Positions 17,753 to 26,976 of a stretch of DNA of 64,000 bases are shown here, piece after piece. The translations under genes and the position numbers were made by a program. This DNA is from an uncultured Pelagibacteraceae bacterium (GTDB taxonomy: Bacteria; Pseudomonadota; Alphaproteobacteria; Pelagibacterales; Pelagibacteraceae), in NCBI GenBank assembly GCA_902613755.1, contig CACMIH010000004.1, positions 1 to 64,000 of the forward strand. The letters run 5' to 3'. Within the stretch, counting starts at the first letter, position 1. Each line of letters opens with the position of its first letter. The notes beneath the pieces are model-generated. The model was not told the DNA's origin. It saw nothing but the letters and a program-made list of their open reading frames with translations, and ran no database searches.

Positions 17753-18604
17753 TTATTTCTCCGTTTGAATTAATCCTTTTATGAACCATTTCTGTAAAAA
17801 TACTACCACTAAAACTGGTGGGATCATCGACAAAATGATATATGCAAATCTTTCTGCCGTTCTTGGCAGAGCAACTCCTTCATAGCTTTCTGTGTAAATA
17901 ATTTTCATTCCCATTACAACAGTCCAGTATTCTTCTGCAGTTGTCATTATTAGCGGCCATAAATATTGGCTATATCCATATACGAACATAAAGATAAACA
18001 TTGCTGCTATCATAGTTTTTGATAGTGGTACCAAGAAATCTATGAAAAAACTCCAAGCATTTGCTCCATCTAATTTTGCTGACTCCAAGAGTTCATCTGG
18101 AATTGTTTTGTAAAATTGTCTGAAGAAAAAAGTTGCTGTAGCTGAAGCAACTAACGGAAGAATAAGGCCTGTGTATGAATTTGTTAAACCTAAATCAGAT
18201 ACAATTTTATAGCTTGGAAAAATTCTTACCTCCAAAGGAACAAGTAGAGTAATAAAGATTAACCAAAAAATTGGTACAGCTAATTTAAATCTATAATAAA
18301 CTAAAGCATATGCTGACATTGCAGAAATAACTACTTTAAGTGTTGCAATTCCTAATGCCATTATAAAACTATTTATAAACATTTTTGCAGCAGTCACTTC
18401 TTCTGACCAACCGCCCTTTTCATTTAAAACTTCGTTATAGTTTCTTGCTAGCTGATCACCTATATGAAACTTCATACCTTCTGTCAGTATAGTTACAGAG
18501 TCATGGGATGAACTTGCAAAAGATATCCAAATAGGAACTACCATTAACAAAACTCCTAATATTAAAATAATATGAGCAATTATTTGAAGTGGTTTAATTT
18601 TCAT
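17753..18604 (-). CDS. ugpE: UgpE-like ABC permease, second copy
   Basis: A 283-residue permease with six membrane segments and the EAA-loop region DELLESAKLDGANAWSFF. It is a close paralogue of the gene just upstream: both share the FFRQFYKTIPDELLES stretch and the ending segments QYLWPL and YWTVVMG. The start overlaps the previous stop by four bases (ATGA). Either copy could pair with UgpA, so the transporter may exist in two forms or the two E proteins may differ in ligand range. Confidence 0.88.
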   Translation of the reverse strand: MKIKPLQIIAHIILILGVLLMVVPIWISFASSSHDSVTILTEGMKFHIGDQLARNYNEVLNEKGGWSEEVTAAKMFINSFIMALGIATLKVVISAMSAYALVYYRFKLAVPIFWLIFITLLVPLEVRIFPSYKIVSDLGLTNSYTGLILPLVASATATFFFRQFYKTIPDELLESAKLDGANAWSFFIDFLVPLSKTMIAAMFIFMFVYGYSQYLWPLIMTTAEEYWTVVMGMKIIYTESYEGVALPRTAERFAYIILSMIPPVLVVVFLQKWFIKGLIQTEK

Positions 18605-19422
18605 TTATCTTGAAAAACCCCCTTAATAAAATGTTTCTGTAACACAATTATAATTAAAATTGGTGGAACCATAGACATCATCACGAAAGCAAAACGATGC
18701 ACAATAGAACCTGACATCATTTTTAGTCCCATAACCACTGTCCAATATTGTTCTGAAGTTGTTACCAATAGTGGCCATAGGTACTGGTTGTAACCAAAAA
18801 CAAACATAAATATTAACATCGCTACAATCATTGTTTTTGACAAAGGAATTAAAAAATCAACAAAAAATCTCCAAGTATTTGCTCCATCAAGTTTTGCAGA
18901 CTCAAGTAATTCATCTGGAATAGTTTTATAAAATTGTCGAAAGAATAATGTTGCTATAGCTGAGGCTGAAATAGGAACTATTAATCCAAAGTAAGAATTC
19001 ACTAGATTAAGTTCAGCCATTACTGAATAAGTTGGAAAAATTCTTAATTCTAATGGAACTAAAATTGTAATGAATATTATCCAAAATAATAATGTTGCAT
19101 GTTTTATTCTATAATAAACCAAAGCATATGCGGCCATTAAAGATGTAACGACAGATAATATTGCAACTCCTGTAGCCATTATAAAACTATTAAAAAACAT
19201 TTTTAATGCTGTTATCTCTTTAAAAAAACCACCTTGATATAATAAAACCCGTAAGTAATTTTCATAAAAGCTATCTCCTAAAAATATTTGAAGACCATTC
19301 ATATTAATCATTGAACTTGTGTGCGTTGAGCTAGCAAAAATCATCCATACAGGAACTACCATAATAAGTATTCCAATTAATAAAATGAAATGTGATAAAC
19401 TTGATGTGATAAATCTAGTCAT
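18601..19422 (-). CDS. ugpE: UgpE-like ABC permease, first copy
   Basis: A 273-residue permease of the UgpE family with six membrane segments and the coupling loop around DELLESAKLDGANTWRFF. It lies between ugpA (one-base overlap, TAATG) and the second ugpE (four-base overlap), so translation is probably coupled through all three. It lacks about ten residues near SGSIVHRFAF relative to the second copy, which has a longer TESYEGVALPRTAERFAY segment there. The tandem copies look like an old duplication, since both frames are intact and clearly diverged. Confidence 0.88.
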   Translation of the reverse strand: MTRFITSSLSHFILLIGILIMVVPVWMIFASSTHTSSMINMNGLQIFLGDSFYENYLRVLLYQGGFFKEITALKMFFNSFIMATGVAILSVVTSLMAAYALVYYRIKHATLLFWIIFITILVPLELRIFPTYSVMAELNLVNSYFGLIVPISASAIATLFFRQFYKTIPDELLESAKLDGANTWRFFVDFLIPLSKTMIVAMLIFMFVFGYNQYLWPLLVTTSEQYWTVVMGLKMMSGSIVHRFAFVMMSMVPPILIIIVLQKHFIKGVFQDK

Positions 19423-20300
19423 TAATTATAATGTATTTTCCCTTCGATATATCTAAATTGAAAAATTGTAATTACTAATACAATCAACATCATCATTATT
19501 GATTGAGCTCCTGCACTTCCTAAATCTAGTCCTCTAAATCCATCCATGTAAGCTTTATAAACTAGAGTTCTTGTTTCACCCGAAGGAGCACCTATTGTTG
19601 TGGTATCGATAATTCCAAATGTATCAAAGAAAGCATAGGTTATATTAATAATTATTAAAAAGAATGTAGTTGGCATTAATAATGGGAATGTAATTGTCCA
19701 AAATCTTCTAAAACTATTTTTACAGTCAATCATTGATGCTTCAATTACAGATTTTTGTATAGCTTGAAGACCTGCCAAGAAGAAAATGAAATTAGCACTG
19801 ATTTGCTTCCAAGAACCAGCTATTATTACGTAAATATAAGAGTCAAAAACACTCTCGTACCAATTGAAACCCCAAAGTTCGTGAAATAAATGATAAAGAA
19901 GTCCAAATCTTTCACTAAAAAAATAATTTGCCATTACACCGACAACTGCAGGCGCGATTGCATAAGGCCAAATTAAAAGTGTTTTGTAAGTGCTTTTACC
20001 ATGCATTACATTATTAGCCTGAACGGCAAGCAATAATCCAATGGAGCCTGTAATTAATGTAATTACAAAACTATAAATAATAGTAAATTTGAAAGCTATG
20101 AAATAAGCTGGATCATCAAAAATAAATAAAAAATTATCAAACCATACAAACGTCGCTCCAAATCCAAAAGCATCTTGCATTGTAAATGCATCTCTAAATG
20201 TTTGTATGATCGGCCAATATAAAAAAATTAATAAAATTCCTAACTGAGGTGCTAAGAATAAATATTGTGAATAGCTAGATTTAAATTGGACTTTTTTCAT
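19422..20300 (-). CDS. ugpA: UgpA-like ABC permease
   Basis: A 292-residue permease, the usual partner of UgpE in the glycerol-3-phosphate importer. It has about six membrane segments, an N-terminal LFLAPQLGILLIFLYWPI segment typical of UgpA/MalF-type subunits, and an EAA loop near ASMIDCKNSFRRFWTITFP. It is separated from ugpB by a terminator-like hairpin and overlaps the first ugpE by one base. Confidence 0.88.
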   Translation of the reverse strand: MKKVQFKSSYSQYLFLAPQLGILLIFLYWPIIQTFRDAFTMQDAFGFGATFVWFDNFLFIFDDPAYFIAFKFTIIYSFVITLITGSIGLLLAVQANNVMHGKSTYKTLLIWPYAIAPAVVGVMANYFFSERFGLLYHLFHELWGFNWYESVFDSYIYVIIAGSWKQISANFIFFLAGLQAIQKSVIEASMIDCKNSFRRFWTITFPLLMPTTFFLIIINITYAFFDTFGIIDTTTIGAPSGETRTLVYKAYMDGFRGLDLGSAGAQSIMMMLIVLVITIFQFRYIEGKIHYN

Positions 20301-20310
20301 ATAAGTAAAA

Positions 20311-20347
20311 TAAAAAATAAGGAGGGTAAATCAATACCCTCCTTATT
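20311..20347 (-). terminator. Intrinsic-terminator-like hairpin between ugpB and ugpA
   Basis: A 13-base inverted repeat, AATAAGGAGGGTA at 20316-20328 and TACCCTCCTTATT at 20335-20347, encloses a six-base loop. Read on the minus strand it is followed by a T-rich tract into the ugpA leader. It lies 11 bases past the ugpB stop and inside the operon, so partial termination or protection of the ugpB transcript end is the likely role. Confidence 0.85.
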
Positions 20348-20358
20348 TAAATTATTAA

Positions 20359-21666
20359 TTATAAAGTTTTAGCAAATTGTTTTAACAATTTAGCTGCACC
20401 TTTATCCATGTTCTTCAATCCTTTTTCGATTGATATTTTGCCGTTTAACATTGGCTCAACATTTTCGTAAATTACTTCACGAATTTGTGGCCAGTTACCA
20501 GCTCTATATCCACCAGGAATAGTCGAACCTTCTAAGCTTAATTGTTCACCAACTGCTTTATGATATGGAGAAGCTCTATAGAAGTTTATAGTTTCAGCTA
20601 ACTCTATACCACCTTTAGTTACCGCAGAGTAACCAGTCATATTATGATAATACAGATCCATCTCTGGAGAACCCATAAATTCTATAAATTTAGCAAGTCC
20701 TTTGTACTCTTCTTCTGTATGACCATTTAATATCCAGTTAGCAGCACCACCGATAAAAGTTGGGTACTCTTTACCACCTGTTACAGAATCCCAGTAAGGA
20801 ATATGATTTACTGTAAAGTTAGGTACAACACCTTTCATTCCACCGAACGATGCAGCTGAACCAAACCAAAACGCAGCTTCACCAGCTATAAATGGAGCTT
20901 GGTTATCTCCCCATGCTCTTCCTTTATAACCATAAAAGCCTTTTTCATACCATTCCTTAACTTTTTTCCAATGCATTACAAATGCATCTGTTTCAGCAAA
21001 TAAAGTTTTTGTTGGAACAGCATCGTAACCATTGTTTCCATCAGTCATAAGTAGATTGTGTCTTGAAAAGAAATTTTCTGTCCATATCCAAGGAAAGTGA
21101 CTTTGAACTAAAGGAATGTATCCAGCAGCTTTAATTTTTGGAGCCATAGCCTCAAACTCTTCATAAGTTTTTGGAACAGATTCAATTCCTACTTTTTTCA
21201 ATATGTCCATGTTTGCGTACATTAAACAAGTTGAACTATTAAAAGGAACACCAATCATTTTTCCATCAGAGTCAGCATAGAAATTTTTAATTCCTGGAAT
21301 ATAATTGTCTGCGTCGACTTTAATTCCATATTTCTCTGCCATTTCTTCAAAACCAATGACAACACCATTTTTAACTTGCGCTACCATTATCGCAGCACCA
21401 GCATCGTAAACCTGTGAATAGTGTGGTTGGTCTCCTGCTCTAAATGCAGCAATAGTTGCTGCCATGTTATCTTCATAACTTCCTTTACCTGTAGGAATGA
21501 CCGTATATTGATCTTGTGAAGCATTAAATCTATTTGCAATTTCAATAATTACATCACCAAGAAAACCGCTGTTTCCGTACCACCAATGAATTTCTGTCTT
21601 TGAGTAACTGTGTGATGTAAAAGAGAATGTAAATAGAATTGTTAAAATACTAAGTATTTTTTTCAT
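20359..21666 (-). CDS. ugpB: UgpB-like glycerol-3-phosphate-type binding protein
   Basis: A 435-residue periplasmic binding protein. The signal peptide runs to about residue 22, followed by EIHWWYGNSG, which matches the first strand of UgpB (typically I-x-x-W-H/Y). The GGYRAGNWPQIREVI segment near the C-terminus also fits UgpB. It is first in the operon, preceded by a GAGAGGAAA ribosome site. The ligand is probably sn-glycerol-3-phosphate or glycerophosphodiesters, given the downstream ugpQ. Such operons are often phosphate-regulated; no Pho box was identified here. Confidence 0.88.
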   Translation of the reverse strand: MKKILSILTILFTFSFTSHSYSKTEIHWWYGNSGFLGDVIIEIANRFNASQDQYTVIPTGKGSYEDNMAATIAAFRAGDQPHYSQVYDAGAAIMVAQVKNGVVIGFEEMAEKYGIKVDADNYIPGIKNFYADSDGKMIGVPFNSSTCLMYANMDILKKVGIESVPKTYEEFEAMAPKIKAAGYIPLVQSHFPWIWTENFFSRHNLLMTDGNNGYDAVPTKTLFAETDAFVMHWKKVKEWYEKGFYGYKGRAWGDNQAPFIAGEAAFWFGSAASFGGMKGVVPNFTVNHIPYWDSVTGGKEYPTFIGGAANWILNGHTEEEYKGLAKFIEFMGSPEMDLYYHNMTGYSAVTKGGIELAETINFYRASPYHKAVGEQLSLEGSTIPGGYRAGNWPQIREVIYENVEPMLNGKISIEKGLKNMDKGAAKLLKQFAKTL

Positions 21667-21788
21667 TTTTTTCCTCTCTTTTTAATTTATGTATTTACAA
21701 TTAAGTAAATTATATTTGTTAAGATAACGTTAAATTTAAATTACTTAAATGTTAAAATATATAATTTTTCTAAATCAGGTTGTATCTA

Positions 21789-22916
21789 TTAATAACTTTT
21801 AAGATATTTTAATCTTCCAATTATTTCATCTCTATCCATGTAATATCCTTGAAGATGTCTATGACCTGAATTTGGATCAAACTCCGTTCTTCCATGAAGC
21901 AATCTTCTATTGTTAAATGAAAAAATATCACCTGGCTCTAGTCTAAAATTGATTTGAAATTTAGCATCGTGCAATAAATTTCCAAATCGATGATGAGCTT
22001 TATAAACTGAATCCATTATATCTGGATGACAATCAAGAGCATCTAGTGTTGCAATACTATAACGAATATCATTGTAATCTCCGTCTTTAGTTAGTGATAT
22101 TGCTGTACCATAAACACTTCTTACTGCTTCTTGAGTGTAGTCTTTATCTCTAAATTTAAGTGGAGTATTTACCAATATATCAAAAGTATCTTTTTCGTTA
22201 TTTTTTAAATAATCAGCCACAGCAAATGCATCTACAGCTGATGAGTCGCCACCCTTTGCTGAATTTATTAAACAGTGCAAAAATTGATAACCAGGTGGAT
22301 TTTCAAACCAAGGCAAATCCATATGATTTCTTAAAGCGTGCGCTGTATATGCAGAATTATTTGGTTTTGGAATATTAATTACTTCAAAAGGTGTTTTAAA
22401 AAAAGTTTCTCGAGTATGACTTATACGGTTTAAAACTTTTAATGCAGAATTTTTTTCTACTGGAGCATTTTTAACAATAGCTATTCCAGTATAATGTAAA
22501 AGCTCTAACCATTTAATCAAACCTTCATCAGAGTTTATAATTTCATCATGATCAATATGAATAGATTTTAAGTTATTTTCTAAAGAACTATCCCAAAGTT
22601 TATAAGGTGAGACATACTTTTGCTTATTTTTTAAAGTATAACAGTTTTCTCTTAACCATTTTGGATCATAATAACTTGTGTGATCTCCCTCGCTCCATTC
22701 AATTTCTAATTTTCCATCTGAACTTATAGAATATTTTGTGGGATTAATGTTTTGTGAGACTTCCAAAATATTAAACATTCTATGTCTTGAATCTTTATCA
22801 TGAGCAGTTGGACAATTATCTCTTAGCCAAAGGTAATTAAATTTACTTTCTTCACCATCATTCCAAATAACTTTTAAATATGTTGAATTTTTTTCTAGTT
22901 TAGAAATTGAGCTCAC
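21789..22916 (-). CDS. Gamma-butyrobetaine hydroxylase-like 2-oxoglutarate dioxygenase
   Basis: A 375-residue enzyme with two domains. Residues 1 to about 95 form the small GBBH-like N-terminal domain (LWLRDNCPTAHDKDSRHR), and the rest is a TauD-type catalytic domain. The iron ligands appear as HMD at 198-200 and His341 in RRLLHGRTEF. The family hydroxylates gamma-butyrobetaine to L-carnitine. The same fold is used by TmpA, which hydroxylates 2-(trimethylammonio)ethylphosphonate. The carnitine genes 4 kb away favour the first role; the TmpB-type HD gene at 56.9 kb keeps the second open. The start is a GTG. It is divergent from proX. Confidence 0.8.
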   Translation of the reverse strand: MSSISKLEKNSTYLKVIWNDGEESKFNYLWLRDNCPTAHDKDSRHRMFNILEVSQNINPTKYSISSDGKLEIEWSEGDHTSYYDPKWLRENCYTLKNKQKYVSPYKLWDSSLENNLKSIHIDHDEIINSDEGLIKWLELLHYTGIAIVKNAPVEKNSALKVLNRISHTRETFFKTPFEVINIPKPNNSAYTAHALRNHMDLPWFENPPGYQFLHCLINSAKGGDSSAVDAFAVADYLKNNEKDTFDILVNTPLKFRDKDYTQEAVRSVYGTAISLTKDGDYNDIRYSIATLDALDCHPDIMDSVYKAHHRFGNLLHDAKFQINFRLEPGDIFSFNNRRLLHGRTEFDPNSGHRHLQGYYMDRDEIIGRLKYLKSY

Positions 22917-23047
22917 AGTTAATTTTTATATAAAAGAGTAATCAAATCAACTCAATTAATAGTTGTATTCATAATTCAAAGCTTGTTTTTTATCTACATT
23001 CATTATTAAATCTCGGTATTAAAACTTAACCTTAAGGAGATAATTTA

Positions 23048-24064
23048 ATGAAGTTTTTAAAGAGATTAACAATCTCAATTTTCCTACTGTCATCTTTGAT
23101 TGTAAGTAATGCAAACGCTGGTGATTGTAAGGCAAGATTGGGAGATTTTGACTGGAGTAGTGCAAACATCCATACAGCTATTACTACCTTCATCCTTGAA
23201 AAAGGATACGGGTGTGAAGTTTCTGTAACTAAAGGAAGTACTACCCCAATAATGGCTGCTCATTACGACGGTCAATTAGATGTTATTACTGAAGTTTGGT
23301 ATGACAACATTATTGCTAATTACGAGCCACATGAAAAGGCTGGTACTATTATTAATATTGGAGTTAACACACCAGACTCTCAACAAGCATTCTATGTAGA
23401 TAAAACAACAGCTGATAAATACAATTTGAAATCAGTTGATGATATGAAAGATCCAAAAATTGCAGCTTTATTTAAAGATCCAGAAGATCCTTCAAAAGGA
23501 AGAATGACTAGCTGTATATCTGGTTGGACTTGCTACACTGTTAACTTGGTTAAGCAAATAGAATATGGTTTAGACAAATACTATACTAACTTTGACCCAG
23601 GTTCAGGTGGAGCATTAGATGCTGCTATTGCAGGAGCTTTTGCCAAGAAAAAACCAATCTTTACATATTACTGGGCACCTACTGGTTTAATGGGTAAAGT
23701 TGACCTTGTTAGACTTACGGAACCAAAATTTGATTCTGATTGTTGGAACTCTATGTCCGCAGTTGTTGAAGATATTAAAGCAAACGGACCAGATGCTTAC
23801 AAGAAAAGCTGTGCATGTGAATATAGAGATATGGCTTTGACAAAATCTGTTTTAACTGATTGGGCGAAAGCTAATCCTAAAGAAACTGATTTCTTAAAGA
23901 AATATACTATTCCAACAGCTACAGTTAACAAAATGTTAGCTTTTTACGAAGATGAGTCAGATGGTGATATGGAACTTACCGCGATGCACTTCTTAAAAAA
24001 TGAAAGCATGTGGAAAGATTGGGTGCCTGCAGACGTTGCTAAAAAAGTTAGCGCCGCTCTATAA
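23048..24064 (+). CDS. proX: ProX/OpuAC-like quaternary amine-binding protein
   Basis: A 338-residue periplasmic binding protein with a signal peptide ending near SNANA (about residue 24). It belongs to the glycine betaine/choline/carnitine (OpuAC) family. Several Trp and Tyr residues (WSSANIH, EVWYDNI, YYWAPTGL) could form the aromatic cage for a trimethylammonium group. A strong AAGGAG site lies 8 bases before the ATG. It is followed by a UUCG-capped hairpin and then proW and proV. The divergent butyrobetaine hydroxylase-like gene suggests gamma-butyrobetaine or carnitine among its ligands. Confidence 0.87.
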   Translation: MKFLKRLTISIFLLSSLIVSNANAGDCKARLGDFDWSSANIHTAITTFILEKGYGCEVSVTKGSTTPIMAAHYDGQLDVITEVWYDNIIANYEPHEKAGTIINIGVNTPDSQQAFYVDKTTADKYNLKSVDDMKDPKIAALFKDPEDPSKGRMTSCISGWTCYTVNLVKQIEYGLDKYYTNFDPGSGGALDAAIAGAFAKKKPIFTYYWAPTGLMGKVDLVRLTEPKFDSDCWNSMSAVVEDIKANGPDAYKKSCACEYRDMALTKSVLTDWAKANPKETDFLKKYTIPTATVNKMLAFYEDESDGDMELTAMHFLKNESMWKDWVPADVAKKVSAAL

Positions 24065-24086
24065 TCCAATATCTTAAATAATTTAT

Positions 24087-24113
24087 GAAAGAGCCCTTCG
24101 GGGCTCTTTCTTT
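24087..24113 (+). terminator. UUCG-capped hairpin between proX and proW
   Basis: GAAAGAGCCC (24087-24096) pairs with GGGCTCTTTC (24101-24110) around the stable TTCG tetraloop (24097-24100), followed by a short T run. It begins 22 bases after the proX stop. It decides the proW start: an upstream in-frame ATG at 24085 would place the hairpin inside the coding sequence and add 14 residues with no membrane or conserved character. It probably reduces proW/proV transcription relative to proX. Confidence 0.85.
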
Positions 24114-24126
24114 AAGTAAAAAAAAT

Positions 24127-25158
24127 ATGGAAGCATTAAAGAAAAATAAAAAAATAATTTTTAATATTGGTTTATTGGTTGTTTTTGTGTGGTTGTTAAT
24201 AACTAGCTATTCTCAGTCAAAAAGAAAACCAGACAATATTGGAGAATTATTAAACGATTTTTCTTGGTTAGGAGGTAAATGGCCAAAGTGGTTAGATTTA
24301 CCGTTAATGAATTGGATCAACGTTGGTTTTAAAGCACTAAATGAAAAATATGGATACATATTTGAAGCTATTAACAATGTTCTTCTTTATATGTTAATGC
24401 TTGTAAAAAACTTTTTAATTCAAGCTCCATGGCCACTAGTTATACTTGGTGTGGTGGTTCTAACTTACTTTGCAAGTGGAAGAAAAATTGGAACAACAGT
24501 ATTTGTAGGATTTTGTACTTTTTTTATAGGTTTTCTTCACCCAATATTTTGGCAAAAAGCAATTGAAACAACTGCAATAATGTTAATTGGAATATTTCTT
24601 TGTGTTGTTGCAGGTATTCCATTGGGAATAGCTATGGCACGAAGCGCAAGAACAAGAAATGTTATTTTGCCAGTTTTAGATTTGATGCAAACTATTCCAA
24701 GTTTCTGTTATTTAATTCCAGGTATTATGTTATTTGGTTTAGGAGCAGTTCCAGCTATTATAGCTACATTTATTTATGCAGTTCCTCCTTTAGTAAGACT
24801 AACAGATTTAGGAATTAGGCTTGTTGATACTGAGGTTATTGAAGCTGCAGATGCATTTGGTGCAAGTAAAAAACAAAAACTATGGGGAGTACAAATGCCA
24901 TTAGCTTTGCCAAATATTATGCAAGGAATTAATCAGTGTACAATGATGGCATTAGCAATGGTTGTTATTGCATCGATGATAGGTACTAGAGGTTTAGGAG
25001 ATGAAGTTTTGCTTGGACTCCAACAATTAAATGTAGGAAGAGCTGCTGAAGCAGGGATCGCAATTGTGCTTCTGGCAATAGTTCTTGATAGGATAACTCA
25101 ATCTTATGGAGAAACACTACAAGAGAGAACAGCACCAAATACAAAGAAAGGTAAATAA
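24127..25158 (+). CDS. proW: ProW-like ABC permease
   Basis: A 343-residue permease of the glycine betaine/proline type. About eight membrane segments are seen, with the conserved GIPLGIAMARSARTRNVILP stretch and the MQTIPSFCYLIPGIMLFG segment of ProW. The EAA loop EAADAFGASKKQKLWGVQMP contacts ProV. I start it at the ATG at 24127 rather than 24085 because the intervening 42 bases are a hairpin. The stop overlaps the proV start by one base (TAATG). Confidence 0.88.
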   Translation: MEALKKNKKIIFNIGLLVVFVWLLITSYSQSKRKPDNIGELLNDFSWLGGKWPKWLDLPLMNWINVGFKALNEKYGYIFEAINNVLLYMLMLVKNFLIQAPWPLVILGVVVLTYFASGRKIGTTVFVGFCTFFIGFLHPIFWQKAIETTAIMLIGIFLCVVAGIPLGIAMARSARTRNVILPVLDLMQTIPSFCYLIPGIMLFGLGAVPAIIATFIYAVPPLVRLTDLGIRLVDTEVIEAADAFGASKKQKLWGVQMPLALPNIMQGINQCTMMALAMVVIASMIGTRGLGDEVLLGLQQLNVGRAAEAGIAIVLLAIVLDRITQSYGETLQERTAPNTKKGK

Positions 25159-26183
25159 TGTCTAAAATTGAGATTAATAATGTTTATAAAATCTTTGGGA
25201 ACAATCCTCAATCTGTAATGCCTATGGTAAAAGATGGAGCAAACAAAGAAGAAGTTTTAGAACAAACTGGTCATACTGTTGGTCTTGATAATGTTTCATT
25301 AAAAATAGAAGAAGGAGAAACTTTTGTCTGTATGGGTTTGTCCGGCTCAGGAAAATCAACTCTAATTAGACATTTAAATAGATTAATCGATCCTACTGAC
25401 GGTGAAATAATCGTAGAAGGAAATAATGTTATGTCTTTCAACAAAGAACAATTGATAGATTTTAGAAGACACAAGATGAGTATGGTTTTTCAAAGGTTTG
25501 GTTTATTTCCACATAAAACAGTTATTCAAAATGTTGGATATGGATTAGAAATGCAAGGGAAACCATTGGAAGAAATAAACAAGACCGCAATGGAAAAAAT
25601 TGAAGCGGTTGGTTTAAGTGGTTTTGAAAATCAATTCCCAAATCAATTATCAGGGGGAATGCAACAAAGAGTTGGTTTAGCAAGAGCACTTGCTACTGAT
25701 AGTGATATCATGTTAATGGATGAAGCTTTTAGTGCTTTAGATCCTTTAATTAGAAGTGATATGCAAAAACAACTACTGGATCTTCAATCAGAATTAAAAA
25801 AAACAATTGTATTTATTACTCATGATTTAGATGAATCTTTAAGACTTGGTGATCACATTGGAATATTAAATGCTGGTAAACTTGTTCAAGTTGGAACACC
25901 AGTAGATATTATAATGAGTCCAGCTGATGATTATGTTAAGGCATTTGTTAAAGACGTTAATAGAGCAAAAGTAATTAAAGCTAAAATTATAATGAAGAGT
26001 GTTAATGAGTCTAACGATATAGATAAATCTAACTTAATAAAAGTTAATGAAGATCAATTTATTGAGGAGTTTTTACCTCAAATTGTATGCTCGAATTCTA
26101 ATTGTGAAGTGGTTGACAAAAGTGGAAATGTTAAAGGGTACATATCTAATAAAGAATTGCAGACATCATTAACAAAATCATAA
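25158..26183 (+). CDS. proV: ProV-like ABC ATPase
   Basis: A 341-residue ATPase that powers ProW. It has the long N-terminal arm of ProV/OpuAA before the first strand, Walker A GLSGSGKST, signature LSGGMQQRV, Walker B IMLMDEAFSALDP and switch His in ITHDLDES. The C-terminal part (about residue 275 onward) is a short CBS-like region, smaller than the full CBS pair of E. coli ProV, and may sense ionic strength. It is translationally coupled to proW and followed 3 bases later by an SDR gene. Confidence 0.9.
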   Translation: MSKIEINNVYKIFGNNPQSVMPMVKDGANKEEVLEQTGHTVGLDNVSLKIEEGETFVCMGLSGSGKSTLIRHLNRLIDPTDGEIIVEGNNVMSFNKEQLIDFRRHKMSMVFQRFGLFPHKTVIQNVGYGLEMQGKPLEEINKTAMEKIEAVGLSGFENQFPNQLSGGMQQRVGLARALATDSDIMLMDEAFSALDPLIRSDMQKQLLDLQSELKKTIVFITHDLDESLRLGDHIGILNAGKLVQVGTPVDIIMSPADDYVKAFVKDVNRAKVIKAKIIMKSVNESNDIDKSNLIKVNEDQFIEEFLPQIVCSNSNCEVVDKSGNVKGYISNKELQTSLTKS

Positions 26184-26186
26184 TTA

Positions 26187-26975
26187 ATGGTTAACAAATC
26201 ATTAAAAAATAAAAAAATTATAATTTCTGCAGGTGCATCTGGAATAGGTTTAGCAACAGCTAAGGTTTGTCTTTCACGTGGAGCATACGTTTATCTTTGC
26301 GATATTGATAATAAATCACTAAATAAATTAAACAAACATCCTCTTATAAATAAGAGGCTGTTTAAATATAATTGTGATGCCTCTGACGAAAGCCAAGTAC
26401 TGGATTTATTTAAAAAAATAAATAGAAAAACAAAAAAAATTGATGCTTTAATAAATAATGTTGGAGTCGCTGGACCAACTGGATCTTTAGAGAAGTTAAA
26501 ATCTAAAGACTGGGAAAGAACTATTCAGATAGATGTTAATAGTCATTTTTATTTCACTAAGAAGGCTATACCTTTAATTAAAAAGTCTAGAAATGGATCA
26601 ATAATAAACATTTCTTCAACTGCTGGAATACTTGGTTTTCCTTTAAGATCACCTTACGCAGCAAGTAAATGGGCAATTATTGGAATTACCAAAACTCTCG
26701 CAATGGAACTTGGAAAATACAATATAAGAGTTAATGCGGTATGCCCTGGTTCAATTAAAGGTGAAAGAATGAAAAGAGTGATAAGAGATAAAGCAAAATT
26801 TACAAAAGTTTCGTCAAAAAAAATTGAGAAAGATTTTATTTCAATGAGTTCTATGAAAAAGTGGATTCTTGAAGAAGATATAGGGAAGATGTGCGCATTT
26901 TTGATTTCAGACGATTCCAGTAAGGTTTCAGGACAAGTAATTTCTGTAGATGGTCACACAGAAAGAAATGATTAA
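26187..26975 (+). CDS. Short-chain dehydrogenase/reductase
   Basis: A 262-residue classical SDR. The cofactor loop is ISAGASGIG (first Thr of TGxxxGxG replaced by Ala-Gly context), the NNVG motif follows, the catalytic Ser lies in INISSTAG, and Tyr-Lys in SPYAASKW. It is co-directional with proXWV and begins 3 bases after proV, so it probably acts on the same substrate group. It converges with the carnitine dehydrogenase-like gene with one base between. The substrate is unknown; a hydroxy or keto form of a quaternary amine is a guess from context. Confidence 0.8.
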   Translation: MVNKSLKNKKIIISAGASGIGLATAKVCLSRGAYVYLCDIDNKSLNKLNKHPLINKRLFKYNCDASDESQVLDLFKKINRKTKKIDALINNVGVAGPTGSLEKLKSKDWERTIQIDVNSHFYFTKKAIPLIKKSRNGSIINISSTAGILGFPLRSPYAASKWAIIGITKTLAMELGKYNIRVNAVCPGSIKGERMKRVIRDKAKFTKVSSKKIEKDFISMSSMKKWILEEDIGKMCAFLISDDSSKVSGQVISVDGHTERND

Positions 26976-26976
26976 A

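Noticed and set aside
24085..24126. An upstream ATG for proW
   Set aside because: The 42 bases form a UUCG-capped hairpin. The residues they would add are not membrane-like, and the ATG at 24127 fits better.
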